Shown one piece after another: positions 22,092-30,854 of a stretch of 31,102 bases of DNA. The notes below the pieces were generated by a model. That model did no database searches and was not told the origin of the DNA. It saw only the letters and a program-made list of their open reading frames with translations. The stretch is from IMG/VR virus record IMGVR_UViG_3300029813_000554, positions 1 to 31,102 of that record; one strand, 5' to 3'. Each line of letters begins with the position of its first letter. The first letter of the stretch is position 1. The position numbers and the translations under genes are program-made. This DNA is from a virus.

Positions 22092-22369
22092 GAGAATGGA
22101 TACTCAGCGGCGTAACTACCGGACTATTCCTTATAGCCTGGTTCAGTGTACGCACCTGGGTAAGCCGGACTAACCTGAAAATCGATAAGCTTATTGAAAA
22201 AATAGAAGTCCTGGCCGGGATCATGATTAGCCATAAGGAGCAGCTTGCATCTATGACCAGGCGCATAGGGTTGAATGAAAAAAGATTGAACGAACACTCT
22301 ACACGTATACGAAAAATCGAGGAAACGGATGCCGTACAAAATGCAAAAATCAACAATATAAAAACATAA
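22082..22369 (+). CDS. Membrane-anchored coiled-coil lysis-cassette protein (spanin/holin accessory candidate)
   Basis: This 95-aa protein (92 aa if started at the second Met, 22088) has one membrane helix at about 7-24 (ILSGVTTGLFLIAWFSVRTW) followed by a long heptad-patterned coiled coil to the end. It lies between the endolysin and the holin. Inner-membrane spanins have this layout, but no lipoprotein partner is visible. I leave the exact role open. Confidence 0.65.
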   Translation: MEMREWILSGVTTGLFLIAWFSVRTWVSRTNLKIDKLIEKIEVLAGIMISHKEQLASMTRRIGLNEKRLNEHSTRIRKIEETDAVQNAKINNIKT

Positions 22370-22373
22370 TAGC

Positions 22374-22808
22374 ATGGGACCTTTAACCTGGCTTACAAAA
22401 ATTATAGCGGGCAGCGAAAAAGGCATTATTGCCGATGTGTTTGAAGGCATAGACAGCCTTACAACCACCACAAAGGAAAAGGAGGAGCTGAAGCTTCAGA
22501 CTGTGAAAATGTACATAAACGACCGGCTGAGCGCACGGCAAATGTTTATGGACGATAGCGGACTGCAGAAATTGTTTGCCATCACTTTCCTGGTATTCTA
22601 CCTGGCTCTCACCGGGATTATGGTCTGGATAGTTTTCAAAATGGCATATAATAACCTCGATCTCGAAACCTGGGCAATTACACTTATCTCGACAATCTGG
22701 GGAGGCATGAGCGCCAAGGTGAACACCATAACCGATTTTCTGTTCGGCAGCTCAAAAGGCAGCCAGGAGAAGACGAAAATTTTCAATAACAATAATAAGA
22801 CCGGATAA
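22374..22808 (+). CDS. Holin (GTA_holin_3TM-like)
   Basis: This 144-aa protein begins with an amphipathic segment and GIIADVFEGIDSLTTT, then an acidic helix. Two strong membrane helices follow at about 66-87 and 96-115 (LFAITFLVFYLALTGIMVWI; TWAITLISTIWGG). The tail contains FLFGSSKGSQEKT, the FGSS-GS-K signature of the three-helix GTA-type holin family. It makes membrane lesions at the end of the lytic cycle so that the M15 enzyme can reach the wall. Confidence 0.82.
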   Translation: MGPLTWLTKIIAGSEKGIIADVFEGIDSLTTTTKEKEELKLQTVKMYINDRLSARQMFMDDSGLQKLFAITFLVFYLALTGIMVWIVFKMAYNNLDLETWAITLISTIWGGMSAKVNTITDFLFGSSKGSQEKTKIFNNNNKTG

Positions 22809-22810
22809 TC

Positions 22811-23236
22811 ATGGGAAAAATAATAGGACGCTTATTCGTAACCCACATCGGTGCTGCCGGAGGTGAAGCGGTTATTGCCGTTCAGGACTCGACCGACATT
22901 GAATTTAAGAACGACCTGCAGGAAGCGATCGTTGTGAATGATGCCGGCTGGGAATCGTTTATAGACGGCATAAGAGGCTGGTCAGCGAATGTTAACCTGA
23001 AGTACGACCAGGCTAATACACATATCGACAGTATTATTGAGAAGATAATAGATCCTGCTCAGAGTACCGATTTAACCGTGTTGATAGGGCAATATGCAGT
23101 TACCTCCGATATTGCCTGGGAAGGTATAGCTAAGATTGCGAATGCCAAGATAACAAGCCAGGTAAAAACCACCGTTACCATGAGTCTTGCCCTGCAGGGT
23201 ACAGGAGGTCTGATAAAGAGAACTAAACCAATATAA
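22811..23236 (+). CDS. Major tail tube protein, copy 1
   Basis: This 141-aa protein is of the phage tail-tube type: QDSTDIEFKNDLQEAIV, SFIDGIRGWSANVNLKYDQ, then a strand-rich C-terminal half ending TSQVKTTVTMSLALQGTGG. These proteins stack as hexameric rings into the tail tube. It starts 2 bp after the holin stop. The next gene is about three-quarters identical to it, so the two form a tandem duplication. Confidence 0.8.
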   Translation: MGKIIGRLFVTHIGAAGGEAVIAVQDSTDIEFKNDLQEAIVVNDAGWESFIDGIRGWSANVNLKYDQANTHIDSIIEKIIDPAQSTDLTVLIGQYAVTSDIAWEGIAKIANAKITSQVKTTVTMSLALQGTGGLIKRTKPI

Positions 23237-23238
23237 TC

Positions 23239-23652
23239 ATGATAATAGGACGCTTTTTCGTAACACATATCGGCGCAATTGGCAGCGAAACTGTTATTAC
23301 AGTTCAGGACTCGACCGATATTGAATTTAAGAACGATCTGCAGGAATCGATCGATGTGGGCGATGCCGGCTTTGAATCGTTTATAGATGGCATAAGAGGC
23401 TGGTCGGCGAACGTTAACCTGAAGTACGACCAGGTTAATACTGATATCGATAGCATAATAGCAGATATTATAGACCCGACCCAGGATACCAATGTTAACT
23501 GCCTGATAGGTCAGAATGCCGTTACCAATGATATCGCATATAAAGGAACTGCTAAGGTTGCGAATGCCAAGATAACAAGCCAGGTGAAAACCATTGTTAC
23601 AATGAGTATTGCACTGCAGGGTTCAGGAGGTATAACACAGGAAACTAAATAA
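23239..23652 (+). CDS. Major tail tube protein, copy 2 (tandem paralogue)
   Basis: This 137-aa protein is about 74% identical (hand count, about 102 of 137) to the preceding tail-tube gene, including identical VQDSTDIEFKNDLQE and FIDGIRGWSANVNLKYDQ blocks. The spacing is 2 bp. It is followed by an intrinsic terminator. Differences cluster around residues 75-100. The two may form a mixed tube, or one may be a specialised terminal ring. Confidence 0.8.
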   Translation: MIIGRFFVTHIGAIGSETVITVQDSTDIEFKNDLQESIDVGDAGFESFIDGIRGWSANVNLKYDQVNTDIDSIIADIIDPTQDTNVNCLIGQNAVTNDIAYKGTAKVANAKITSQVKTIVTMSIALQGSGGITQETK

Positions 23653-23670
23653 TCTCTTTTCATAGGTTCA

Positions 23671-23712
23671 AAACCCGGTGTCCCTGCATATGCTGGGGTT
23701 CCGGGTTTTTTT
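23671..23712 (+). terminator. Intrinsic terminator after tail tube genes
   Basis: AAACCCGG (23671-23678) pairs with CCGGGTTT (23701-23708), followed by further T residues to 23712. The loop contains CCC/GGG and the palindrome GCATATGC. Partial readthrough would set the lower level of the chaperone, tape measure and fibre genes relative to the abundant tube protein. Confidence 0.85.
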
Positions 23713-23723
23713 AAACATAAAAT

Positions 23724-24095
23724 ATGAAAACCATAACAATAAACAAAAAGGAATACGGTGTGCTTTTCGGTGCCCATCACCTGAAATATCTCGAGCAGGG
23801 TGGGTTTTCCGATACCCTGGGCGATAACTTCGTAGAGCTGAAGAACAGGTATCTCATAGTGCTGGCAGGCGTAAAAAACTGGTGCGATCTGAAAAACATC
23901 GAATGTGATATCGACCTGGTCGATATCGCCGGATGGGCAGACAGTCACCCGAAAGAGCTAAACGATGTTATAGATTGTTGGAACAATTCGCTCGTGGCAG
24001 GCAAGCCAATAAATGAATTTGCAGAGGACCTGGCACACGAAGCAAAAAAAAACAGAAAGCCGCTTCGTGGGAAGAGATTGAGGAATTTTCTATAG
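23724..24095 (+). CDS. Tail assembly chaperone G (zero-frame product)
   Basis: The 123-aa protein is a small acidic helical chaperone (GVLFGAHHLKYLEQGGFSDT, YLIVLAGVKNWCDLKNIECD) placed directly before the tape measure gene. It ends with a Lys/Arg-rich tail after the slippery site at 24047-24053. Like lambda gpG and relatives, it should bind the tape measure protein during tail building. It follows a terminator by 12 bp, so its expression depends on readthrough or a hidden promoter. Confidence 0.8.
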   Translation: MKTITINKKEYGVLFGAHHLKYLEQGGFSDTLGDNFVELKNRYLIVLAGVKNWCDLKNIECDIDLVDIAGWADSHPKELNDVIDCWNNSLVAGKPINEFAEDLAHEAKKNRKPLRGKRLRNFL

Positions 24096-24424
24096 GCGAG
24101 CTGGGCTTGTTGCGCAGGCATCTGTATACCATAACCCTGGGTGAGATTAAGGTTAAAATAAGAGCCTGGATCAGACATCAGGACCGGCACCAGGAGTATC
24201 AGCTCGAGATGCTCCGGATGAAAATATTTTTCGATCAGCTGGGCAATCCTTATCTCTCGCAGAAGCCGGATAGCCCTAAAGATATTTTTCCGATCGGCAA
24301 AAAGGAACAGAAGGAATACGATGAAGCGCATCCCAGGATGCAGCCTGATAATTTCAGCGACGATTATATCGATAGCATTAAGAAACTCGGATATACAATT
24401 ATAAACCCCCCGAAAGATGAATGA
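23724..24424 (+). CDS. Tail assembly chaperone GT (-1 frameshift product)
   Basis: Slipping back one base at A-AAA-AAC (24047-24053) joins the first 110 codons of G to an open -1 frame that continues from 24053 to the stop at 24424, giving about 233 aa. The first residues after the shift read QKAASWEEIEEFSIGELGLL, a continuous sensible T-domain, and they lie upstream of any ATG in that frame, which only a shift can reach. The T part then continues LYTITLGEIKVKIRAWIR. The fusion overlaps the tape measure start by 8 bp. It should link the chaperone to tube or tape measure subunits, as in lambda gpGT. Confidence 0.85.
24047..24053 (+). promoter_or_regulatory. Programmed -1 ribosomal frameshift site A AAA AAC
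   Basis: Within a run of nine A residues (24044-24052) followed by C, the zero-frame codons are GCA AAA AAA AAC, so the heptamer A-AAA-AAC is in the correct phase for -1 slippage. The zero frame stops at 24093-24095 and the -1 frame is open through 24424. No strong downstream stem is visible by eye. Confidence 0.85.
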
Positions 24425-26237
24425 CATTATAGGAAAATTATGGATGCTACTTGGAATCAAGAACAAGGATTTCAATAAAGGCATGGACAATGCCGATAAG
24501 AAAACCGGCAAGCTCGGCGGCTCATTCAAAAAGCTCGGTGGTATGATAACCGCCGCCCTTTCGGTTGCGGCTATCATTGCTGCGGGCAAGGCTTTGCTTA
24601 ATTTCACTAAGAAAGTCGTAGGTCTTTATGATACTCAGCTGAAAGCTGAAACAAAAGTCCGGCAGGCAGTTAAAAGTACGGGCGAAGCTGCAGGGCTTAG
24701 CCTCAGGCAGCTTAAACGCGAAGCTTCCGATCTGCAAAAAAATACAATGTTTGGCGACGAGACTATCCTTAATGATGTAACCGCACAGCTTCTCACATTT
24801 ACGAACATTATAGGCGAAAATTTCAAGCGTACACAAAAAGTAGTGCTCGATCTTGCTACACATCTCGATGGCGATCTGAAATCTGCAAGCATACAGCTTG
24901 GTAAAGCGCTTAACGATCCGGTTGCAAACCTGAGTGCTTTAAGCAAGTCCGGAATCCAATTCTCGACCGAGCAAAAAACAATGATCAATGGTCTTGTTGA
25001 ACAAAACAAGCTATTTGAAGCCCAGAGCATAATACTTACAGAGCTTGAAAGGCAGTACGGGGGTCAGGCAGAGGCAATGGCTAAGGCTGATTTAACAATG
25101 CGGAAATATAAAAATATGTGGAGTGATTATTTAGAGACAGTCGGCAAAGAATTTGCGGAAGCATATATACCGAGGACAACTGTCCTTTTGAAATTTTTGA
25201 TGCCGGATGTAGAAGAAGAAAAATCACCGATGGAAAAATTCATGGAGGGTTTCAAAGAAAAGACAAAAGGAATGCAGAAAGAGATGTACGAAGAATATGT
25301 TAAAGATGTTGAGTTTTATAGAAAACGTATGAAAGATGCCGTGGAAAAGGGACTAAAGGAAGAGGTAATGCATTGGGGTACTCATTTGGATAAGGCAAAG
25401 AATATAGTAAACGGGATAGAACTGTTCTGGAAATCCTTAGAGCCTCCTTTGGTAAAAATACCATCTCTTTATGAAAAAATTGCCGTCAGTTTAAAGGAAC
25501 TGAAAGAACAAAGAGAGGCAGCTATCACCCGGGAGGAAATAGCAGCTATAAACGATAAAGTCAAGGCACTGGAAGCCGAGAAAAAGGCGCTTGACAACCT
25601 CACTCAGTCGGATTTTATAAGATCGAAAATGAAGCTCCTTACCACCCGTACTGATATTTCAGGTTTGGTACCGCCGGTAAGCGGCGAACTTGCCGGTGTC
25701 AGCTCTGTTCTCAGTAAAAATGTTGAAATGAGTGAATACATACAGGGTATGATCGATGCAGAAACTGTAACGGTGAATCTCGCAGATGCAATATTAGTGC
25801 TGTCCATGATTGGAGTAGACGCCTTCAGTGATTTGATGGTTGGCGTCGGCGCGGGCAGTGTAGGTCTGAAAAAAATCTTTGATAGAGTAAATATGCAAGT
25901 AGCTGATTTTGGTATAACCTTTGGCAAGCAAATGGTAGCCGCTGGTATGCTTAAGGCTCTTGCTGACAAATTTTTATTTGTACCCGGCGAGCAGATCGTT
26001 GCTGCAGGCCTGGCTTTAATAGCCGTATCGAGCCTCTACAAAGGCGCAATATCAAAAGGCCCGTTCGGCTCATCCGGAGGCGGAGGTGGCGCAGCCATAA
26101 GCTATGCGACAGCCAATAGATATAAACCGTTATCATATGCTGGCGATAAAAGCAGCAATGTGGTTAAGTTTGTCATTGAGCAGGATCAATTGGTAGGTGT
26201 TTTAAAGTCATATAATAATCGAAAGAATAATTTCTGA
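24417..26237 (+). CDS. Tail tape measure protein
   Basis: This 606-aa protein is Ala/Lys-rich and mostly helical. The start (MLLGIKNKDFNKGMDNADKK) is the usual tape-measure opening, followed by a hydrophobic segment at about 42-62 (MITAALSVAAIIAAGKALLN). The conserved N-terminal domain is present (DLQKNTMFGDETILNDVTAQ, LGKALNDPVANLSALSKSGI). A second hydrophobic region lies near 500-545. It sets tail length and is ejected with DNA. The size implies a moderate tail by the usual length rule. It overlaps the GT gene by 8 bp and the next gene by 1 bp (TGATG). Confidence 0.9.
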   Translation: MNDIIGKLWMLLGIKNKDFNKGMDNADKKTGKLGGSFKKLGGMITAALSVAAIIAAGKALLNFTKKVVGLYDTQLKAETKVRQAVKSTGEAAGLSLRQLKREASDLQKNTMFGDETILNDVTAQLLTFTNIIGENFKRTQKVVLDLATHLDGDLKSASIQLGKALNDPVANLSALSKSGIQFSTEQKTMINGLVEQNKLFEAQSIILTELERQYGGQAEAMAKADLTMRKYKNMWSDYLETVGKEFAEAYIPRTTVLLKFLMPDVEEEKSPMEKFMEGFKEKTKGMQKEMYEEYVKDVEFYRKRMKDAVEKGLKEEVMHWGTHLDKAKNIVNGIELFWKSLEPPLVKIPSLYEKIAVSLKELKEQREAAITREEIAAINDKVKALEAEKKALDNLTQSDFIRSKMKLLTTRTDISGLVPPVSGELAGVSSVLSKNVEMSEYIQGMIDAETVTVNLADAILVLSMIGVDAFSDLMVGVGAGSVGLKKIFDRVNMQVADFGITFGKQMVAAGMLKALADKFLFVPGEQIVAAGLALIAVSSLYKGAISKGPFGSSGGGGGAAISYATANRYKPLSYAGDKSSNVVKFVIEQDQLVGVLKSYNNRKNNF

Positions 26238-28114
26238 TGGCATACGGTAATATCTATACAAAAACTTTTGTTAATATGTACGAAACCGAGACAGCTATTG
26301 CTATCCAAAAAAAAGATTATGCCGGTGAGTCTTATGATATCATATTAAATGTTGGACATTCAATTACAATTCAATATAATCTGAAAGACCGGATATATAG
26401 CACCGGGGCGATTATTAACATTCTGAACGATTTTGCAGACAAATTTTTGTTTGCAAAAATGACCTCGGAGCCTTACGAAACCTATAAATTAACAGTTAAA
26501 CAGGACGGGGATATATATTTTGAAGGATTTCTGCTTCCGCAAACATTCACGCAGGACATTAAATTCAAATCATTTGTAGGGCTGACATTCAGCAATGGAT
26601 TAACGATGCTTGAAAATATAACACCCTCATTCCTTACTGAAGGCATCGATGACTATATTACAGAGATGGATATATTGATCAATATATTTTCATACCTGAA
26701 TTTGAATTATACCATTTATATAAATACGACCTTGTATGAAGACTCGATGTCTGAAGCTGAAAAGGCGGATAACCCCCTGAGATTTACTTATATTAACAGG
26801 CTGGGGTTTCAAAAAAACGATTTGGACTGGGACGATGCGCTGACTATTCTCAACAAGATATTGAAAAGCATTAATGCAGATTGCTACATCCGGGGTGAGC
26901 GGATTATGATCGAGCGTTTTATTGACAGAAATAATAATCCCAAGACCTTTTGGACATACAATCCGGTCACCGAGGTATATAGTAGTACTGAAGAAGCCTT
27001 TTCCGAAACAAATTTGGATAATTTAAAATCTGAAGCAGGAAGTGTCAGATACCAGATAGATCCACCAATCAAAAAACTGAATGTGAAACTGAATCTTTTG
27101 CAGTTTAACAATATTATTTCCAATAATTTTGATAAGAATATATGCGAGAGCCCCCTGACCTTTTTTTATTGGATGTATAGTCATTTATTGACAATTTTAG
27201 ACACAAATTTTTCGAATAATTTTATGACGAGAGGTATATCTTTTACAAAATCAGGGGATACCTGGACTGGTTTTGAAAATGCTTATTTGTCATATTATAG
27301 TGTTTTTACGAATAAGAATGATGATGTAATTTTAAGTTTGAAATATAAGTGCTGGAAACGTGTTCCTGTTGGATATGTTTTGGATTTTTATTATATGATT
27401 GCTTTACGTGCACCTTCCGGGGGGGCCTGGAAGTATATTAATGAAAATGATGATATTGTAGCAGATGAAGTTTATTTAAAAACATCTATTGAAAATGACG
27501 GAGGTACATCAAAATTTGATTTTAATATTAACAGAACATTCGATTTGGTTGGCAAATTAGATGAATTAGGAGATATGGATGTTGCAATCGTTGTGAAAGC
27601 TCCCCAGATAGGAACAATAGCTAATCCTGATGTAAGAAATCCGCGGGATGGAATATATGGTGATTTTTCCTTGAATCAGGATAATATGAGAATAAACAAT
27701 CTTTTGGAGGCCGATCTCAATAATGAAGCATATAAAACAATAGAGGAGGAGCTGGATTTATATGATGCCGGGTATATTAATTACAGGACCACGAAATTAT
27801 TAAAAACAAATGACGCATATCGATGTGCCAATAGCTGGACTGACGGTCTTTATGCAGGCAAACCTCTTCAGCATCATTATATACTCAATCGTGGCAATTT
27901 ATATAATTCAAGCTGTCCTGTATTAACCAGAGTGTGTATTGATCCGGCGGCAGATATACGAATTGATGATATATTTTACACTGCTCTTTTAAAAGACGAT
28001 TTGAATAATAATATGAAATTTTATATCGATGATTTTTGTTATAATATGAGGCAGCATACATACGCGCTTACATTAAGACAGTGGATTGCTACCGTCGGCA
28101 AAACTATAGCATAA
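26237..28114 (+). CDS. Baseplate/distal tail protein (Bacteroidota phage type)
   Basis: This 625-aa protein follows the tape measure. The N-terminal part (AIQKKDYAGESYDIILNVGH, FADKFLFAKMTSEPYETYKL, QDGDIYFEGFLLPQTF) matches a pattern common in the tail-tip region of Bacteroidota phages: a strand-rich, hub-like domain. The middle contains DWDDALTILNKILKSINADC, as in gp27-like hub proteins. A large AT-rich stretch (roughly 27120-27560) contrasts with the surrounding bases and may be a swapped domain. It probably joins tail tube and fibre. Confidence 0.65.
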   Translation: MAYGNIYTKTFVNMYETETAIAIQKKDYAGESYDIILNVGHSITIQYNLKDRIYSTGAIINILNDFADKFLFAKMTSEPYETYKLTVKQDGDIYFEGFLLPQTFTQDIKFKSFVGLTFSNGLTMLENITPSFLTEGIDDYITEMDILINIFSYLNLNYTIYINTTLYEDSMSEAEKADNPLRFTYINRLGFQKNDLDWDDALTILNKILKSINADCYIRGERIMIERFIDRNNNPKTFWTYNPVTEVYSSTEEAFSETNLDNLKSEAGSVRYQIDPPIKKLNVKLNLLQFNNIISNNFDKNICESPLTFFYWMYSHLLTILDTNFSNNFMTRGISFTKSGDTWTGFENAYLSYYSVFTNKNDDVILSLKYKCWKRVPVGYVLDFYYMIALRAPSGGAWKYINENDDIVADEVYLKTSIENDGGTSKFDFNINRTFDLVGKLDELGDMDVAIVVKAPQIGTIANPDVRNPRDGIYGDFSLNQDNMRINNLLEADLNNEAYKTIEEELDLYDAGYINYRTTKLLKTNDAYRCANSWTDGLYAGKPLQHHYILNRGNLYNSSCPVLTRVCIDPAADIRIDDIFYTALLKDDLNNNMKFYIDDFCYNMRQHTYALTLRQWIATVGKTIA

Positions 28115-28115
28115 T

Positions 28116-30260
28116 ATGAATAACATAACAATAACCGAAAAGCAAATGAATTATCTTGAGGATGTGGTCTATAACGGATTGCAGCCTGCCGGATTTTCAG
28201 TTGGCGGAGGCGGAGGTGATACTTCCGGGTTATATTATTCAAAAGTGCAGCTCGATGGCGGACAGCTGGATAACCGTTATTTTACAGAAACCGAATCCGA
28301 TGCAAGATTTGCATATAAAAGCCATAACCATGATGATCTTTATTACACGAAAGCCCAATTAAATGCCGGACAACTTAATAATCTTTATTATACTATATCG
28401 GAAATAAACGACTGGCGGAATTCCGTTACAAAGACCGAAATGGGTTATCTGCATGGGGTGGCTTCAGGCATTCAAGGCCAGATAAATGCACGGGCAATCA
28501 TTTCAGGCACTCCTGTCGCTAATCAGGTTGCTACATGGATAAACGGAACGCATATAAAAGGAAATCCAAATCTTACTTTTGATGGGACTACTTTAGTAAA
28601 TAAGAGACATCAGTATAAGCAATATTCAACAGAAGCAGGAAAAACAGATTGGAGATTAACATTATATAACATCGATGCTGATCTTGCAACAATCTTTAAT
28701 TATGACGATAGTGAAGGTGCTTTTAGAAATATGGTTTTAGGAAATATTACTAATTTTCTTTATTTAGATTTAGCAAATACAAGGATTGGGGTTAATTGTG
28801 TTCCTTTGCATGGTTTTGATGTCAACGGAACTGGAAGATATACAAGTAATGTATTATTTGACGCAAATATAGGCACTAATAATTATGTCCCAAAAACAAC
28901 AGGCTGGCGAGGTAATTATGCCGGTGTATTTGATATAAGAAGATTATTTACCAATGAGCTTGTTACAAAAACATTTATTGCTGACATTGATTTGGCTTTG
29001 CTTTCCGGTCATATAGTTTCAAAAAGCGTAACACAAGTATCAAGAGATTTTACGGTCCCGGCAAATTCAAATACGGGTACATTATATGTTGAAGCACTGC
29101 CCGGACATCCAACCGCTCAAGTATTTGCTAATAATGATTGGATCCGGTTGCAGATAATAGACAGAACCGGTGGCGGTCTTACCTGGGTGGAAGTCTGGGG
29201 AACGGTTACAAGTTTTGTAGACGACGGAAACGGTGAGCAACACTATACATTCACAACGCAAGATGACGGCGGAGCATCGGGAAGTATTGTGCATGGCGGT
29301 GCAGCTGCACAGGACTTTGGGCAATCGGGTGATGGATTTATTCAACAGGAAGCAGGATATGAAACTCACACACCTTGGCTCCAGGTAGCTACATGGGTAA
29401 CGGATCCCTCGGTACCGGCAAATATCAATATTCGTTCACGTCTGGGAAATCTTGCCGGTATCACAGGGCAATCCGGATACGGATTGGTAATAAGAAAAGA
29501 TAATGATAATTATGTAAGCCAATGGTGGAATTCTGATGCAGATTGGGGTATAAGAGGATATGTAGGCGGAAATCAGGTTTTTAGACTTGGTGATGAAAAT
29601 AAAATTGCTTGTTTAACGATTGAAAATGATAAATTATATATTGGTACTGGAAATTACAACAATGCAGATACCAAATTTTATGTAGATAATGCCGGACAAT
29701 TCAGTTTGAAAGATCAATTTTCATGGAATGGAACTGATTTGTCTATTAAAGGAACCATCAGTACGACAATGGCTGGGGGCAATGAAGGTCTTAAGCTTTA
29801 TATGAATCAAATTTGGGAAAATGAATATAATAATGATTTAGGAGCTGTTTATATAAATTACCATGGTTACCATGCTGGAATTACAAAATTTAGAAATACA
29901 ATTATAGGAGATGGGAAAAATGCTGCTTTAATGACTTTAGAGGGTAGTGCTGCCAAAATTAACAACTATGCAAAAACCGAATTTCATAGAGGTATAGTTC
30001 CTATTAATAAAATTCATGGTGCAAATATTACAATTAATACAGTTTTTGATGCTCTTGCTCCTACAATTCCAAACACAAATAATGAAATGATATTAAACGG
30101 AAGCTACGAACATGGTGGGGTTAATATGATTTTAAGTTATGCAAAAAGGACAAGTCCAACTACTATTAATATGTATTATGTTTCAACAAATGGCACTGCA
30201 GGCGATGTTACTATAACTGATGGCTCTGAGACAACTATAGATGCTATTTCAATAGCATAG
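28116..30260 (+). CDS. Tail fibre / receptor-binding protein
   Basis: This is a 714-aa protein. The N-terminus (about 1-110) has a Gly-rich hinge and tandem fibre repeats (YYSKVQLDGGQLDNRYF; YYTKAQLNAGQLNNLYY) interspersed with SHNHDDLYYTK, a typical phage fibre motif. Later segments are beta-rich and low in Cys, with TGRYTSNVLFDANIGTNN-like fibre domains. The last part (about 480-714) is AT-rich and may be the host-specific tip. It is preceded by the baseplate-like gene and followed by small genes. No invertase or reverse transcriptase for fibre switching is present in this window. Confidence 0.82.
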   Translation: MNNITITEKQMNYLEDVVYNGLQPAGFSVGGGGGDTSGLYYSKVQLDGGQLDNRYFTETESDARFAYKSHNHDDLYYTKAQLNAGQLNNLYYTISEINDWRNSVTKTEMGYLHGVASGIQGQINARAIISGTPVANQVATWINGTHIKGNPNLTFDGTTLVNKRHQYKQYSTEAGKTDWRLTLYNIDADLATIFNYDDSEGAFRNMVLGNITNFLYLDLANTRIGVNCVPLHGFDVNGTGRYTSNVLFDANIGTNNYVPKTTGWRGNYAGVFDIRRLFTNELVTKTFIADIDLALLSGHIVSKSVTQVSRDFTVPANSNTGTLYVEALPGHPTAQVFANNDWIRLQIIDRTGGGLTWVEVWGTVTSFVDDGNGEQHYTFTTQDDGGASGSIVHGGAAAQDFGQSGDGFIQQEAGYETHTPWLQVATWVTDPSVPANINIRSRLGNLAGITGQSGYGLVIRKDNDNYVSQWWNSDADWGIRGYVGGNQVFRLGDENKIACLTIENDKLYIGTGNYNNADTKFYVDNAGQFSLKDQFSWNGTDLSIKGTISTTMAGGNEGLKLYMNQIWENEYNNDLGAVYINYHGYHAGITKFRNTIIGDGKNAALMTLEGSAAKINNYAKTEFHRGIVPINKIHGANITINTVFDALAPTIPNTNNEMILNGSYEHGGVNMILSYAKRTSPTTINMYYVSTNGTAGDVTITDGSETTIDAISIA

Positions 30261-30271
30261 TAATATTGATT

Positions 30272-30334
30272 ATGATGGCTGGAATAAAGGAATTGAGCGA
30301 AAAGGTAAAAATATTGGAAGGGCAAATTAATTAA
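30272..30334 (+). CDS. Very short ORF after the fibre gene (20 aa)
   Basis: It reads MMAGIKELSEKVKILEGQIN, a short amphipathic helix, 11 bp after the fibre stop. This is similar to the coiled-coil ends of phage fibre genes and may be a relic or a true micro-peptide. Support is weak. Confidence 0.3.
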   Translation: MMAGIKELSEKVKILEGQIN

Positions 30335-30346
30335 AATTTATAAATT

Positions 30347-30688
30347 ATGAAAAAACTAAAGGTAAAAAACTACGACATGACATTCTTAGGACTGGACGAA
30401 TCTCCGACAAATACAACCCATTTAATCGAGTACTGTTTGAATTTAATCCCTCCTGGTTCACAGGGCGACCCTGGTGGCTTTAGGCCCATTGATCTTAAAA
30501 ATGCCATGCGTATACAGAAAGTGCTCGATAAGGCACGTGAGGAGCTTAAAAAGAGCCCTGAGAAAACGAATTTTATCCGCTTAGAAGATTCTGATGCAAG
30601 AAATCTTAAAATAATAGTAGAACGATCGAGATGGGGTTCAAGAAGCCCAGATACACTCGATTTTATTAATGAAATCGATGCATTATAA
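30347..30688 (+). CDS. Hypothetical distal late protein (113 aa)
   Basis: The sequence is charged and soluble (FRPIDLKNAMRIQKVLDKAR, DARNLKIIVERSRWGSRSPD). It is the last rightward gene of the phage and lies next to the fibre gene. It could be a fibre chaperone or a late accessory protein. I do not recognise a family. Confidence 0.65.
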   Translation: MKKLKVKNYDMTFLGLDESPTNTTHLIEYCLNLIPPGSQGDPGGFRPIDLKNAMRIQKVLDKAREELKKSPEKTNFIRLEDSDARNLKIIVERSRWGSRSPDTLDFINEIDAL

Positions 30689-30742
30689 TCATACAGAGAT
30701 GAGCGTGGAGAGATGGAAAAATCATTTAATCATCATTTAAAA

Positions 30743-30765
30743 GCTAATATTTATTAGCAATTTTT
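30743..30765 (+). terminator. Candidate terminator at the right end of the late block
   Basis: GCTAAT (30743-30748) pairs with ATTAGC (30753-30758) across a 4-nt loop, followed by AATTTTT. The stem is short and AT-rich, so its strength is doubtful, but it lies 55 bp past the last rightward gene. Confidence 0.45.
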
Positions 30766-30773
30766 CTGCAATC

Positions 30774-30854
30774 TCATATGCAATAAACCGCCCTCGGATT
30801 AGAGGCACCCCAGCCGGCGATATTATTATTGATATTGAATAATACTTTTAACAT
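30774..30854 (-). pseudogene. Possible leftward fibre C-terminal remnant (26 codons)
   Basis: Reading leftward, ATG at 30854 to TGA at 30774 encodes MLKVLFNINNNIAGWGASNP followed by RAVYCI. The composition (NNN, GWGAS, RAV-C) resembles the C-terminal tip of phage fibre or FISUMP-like adhesin domains. It points toward the fibre gene, as alternate fibre tips do in invertible segments. It is too short to stand alone, so a relic or chance is possible. Confidence 0.3.
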
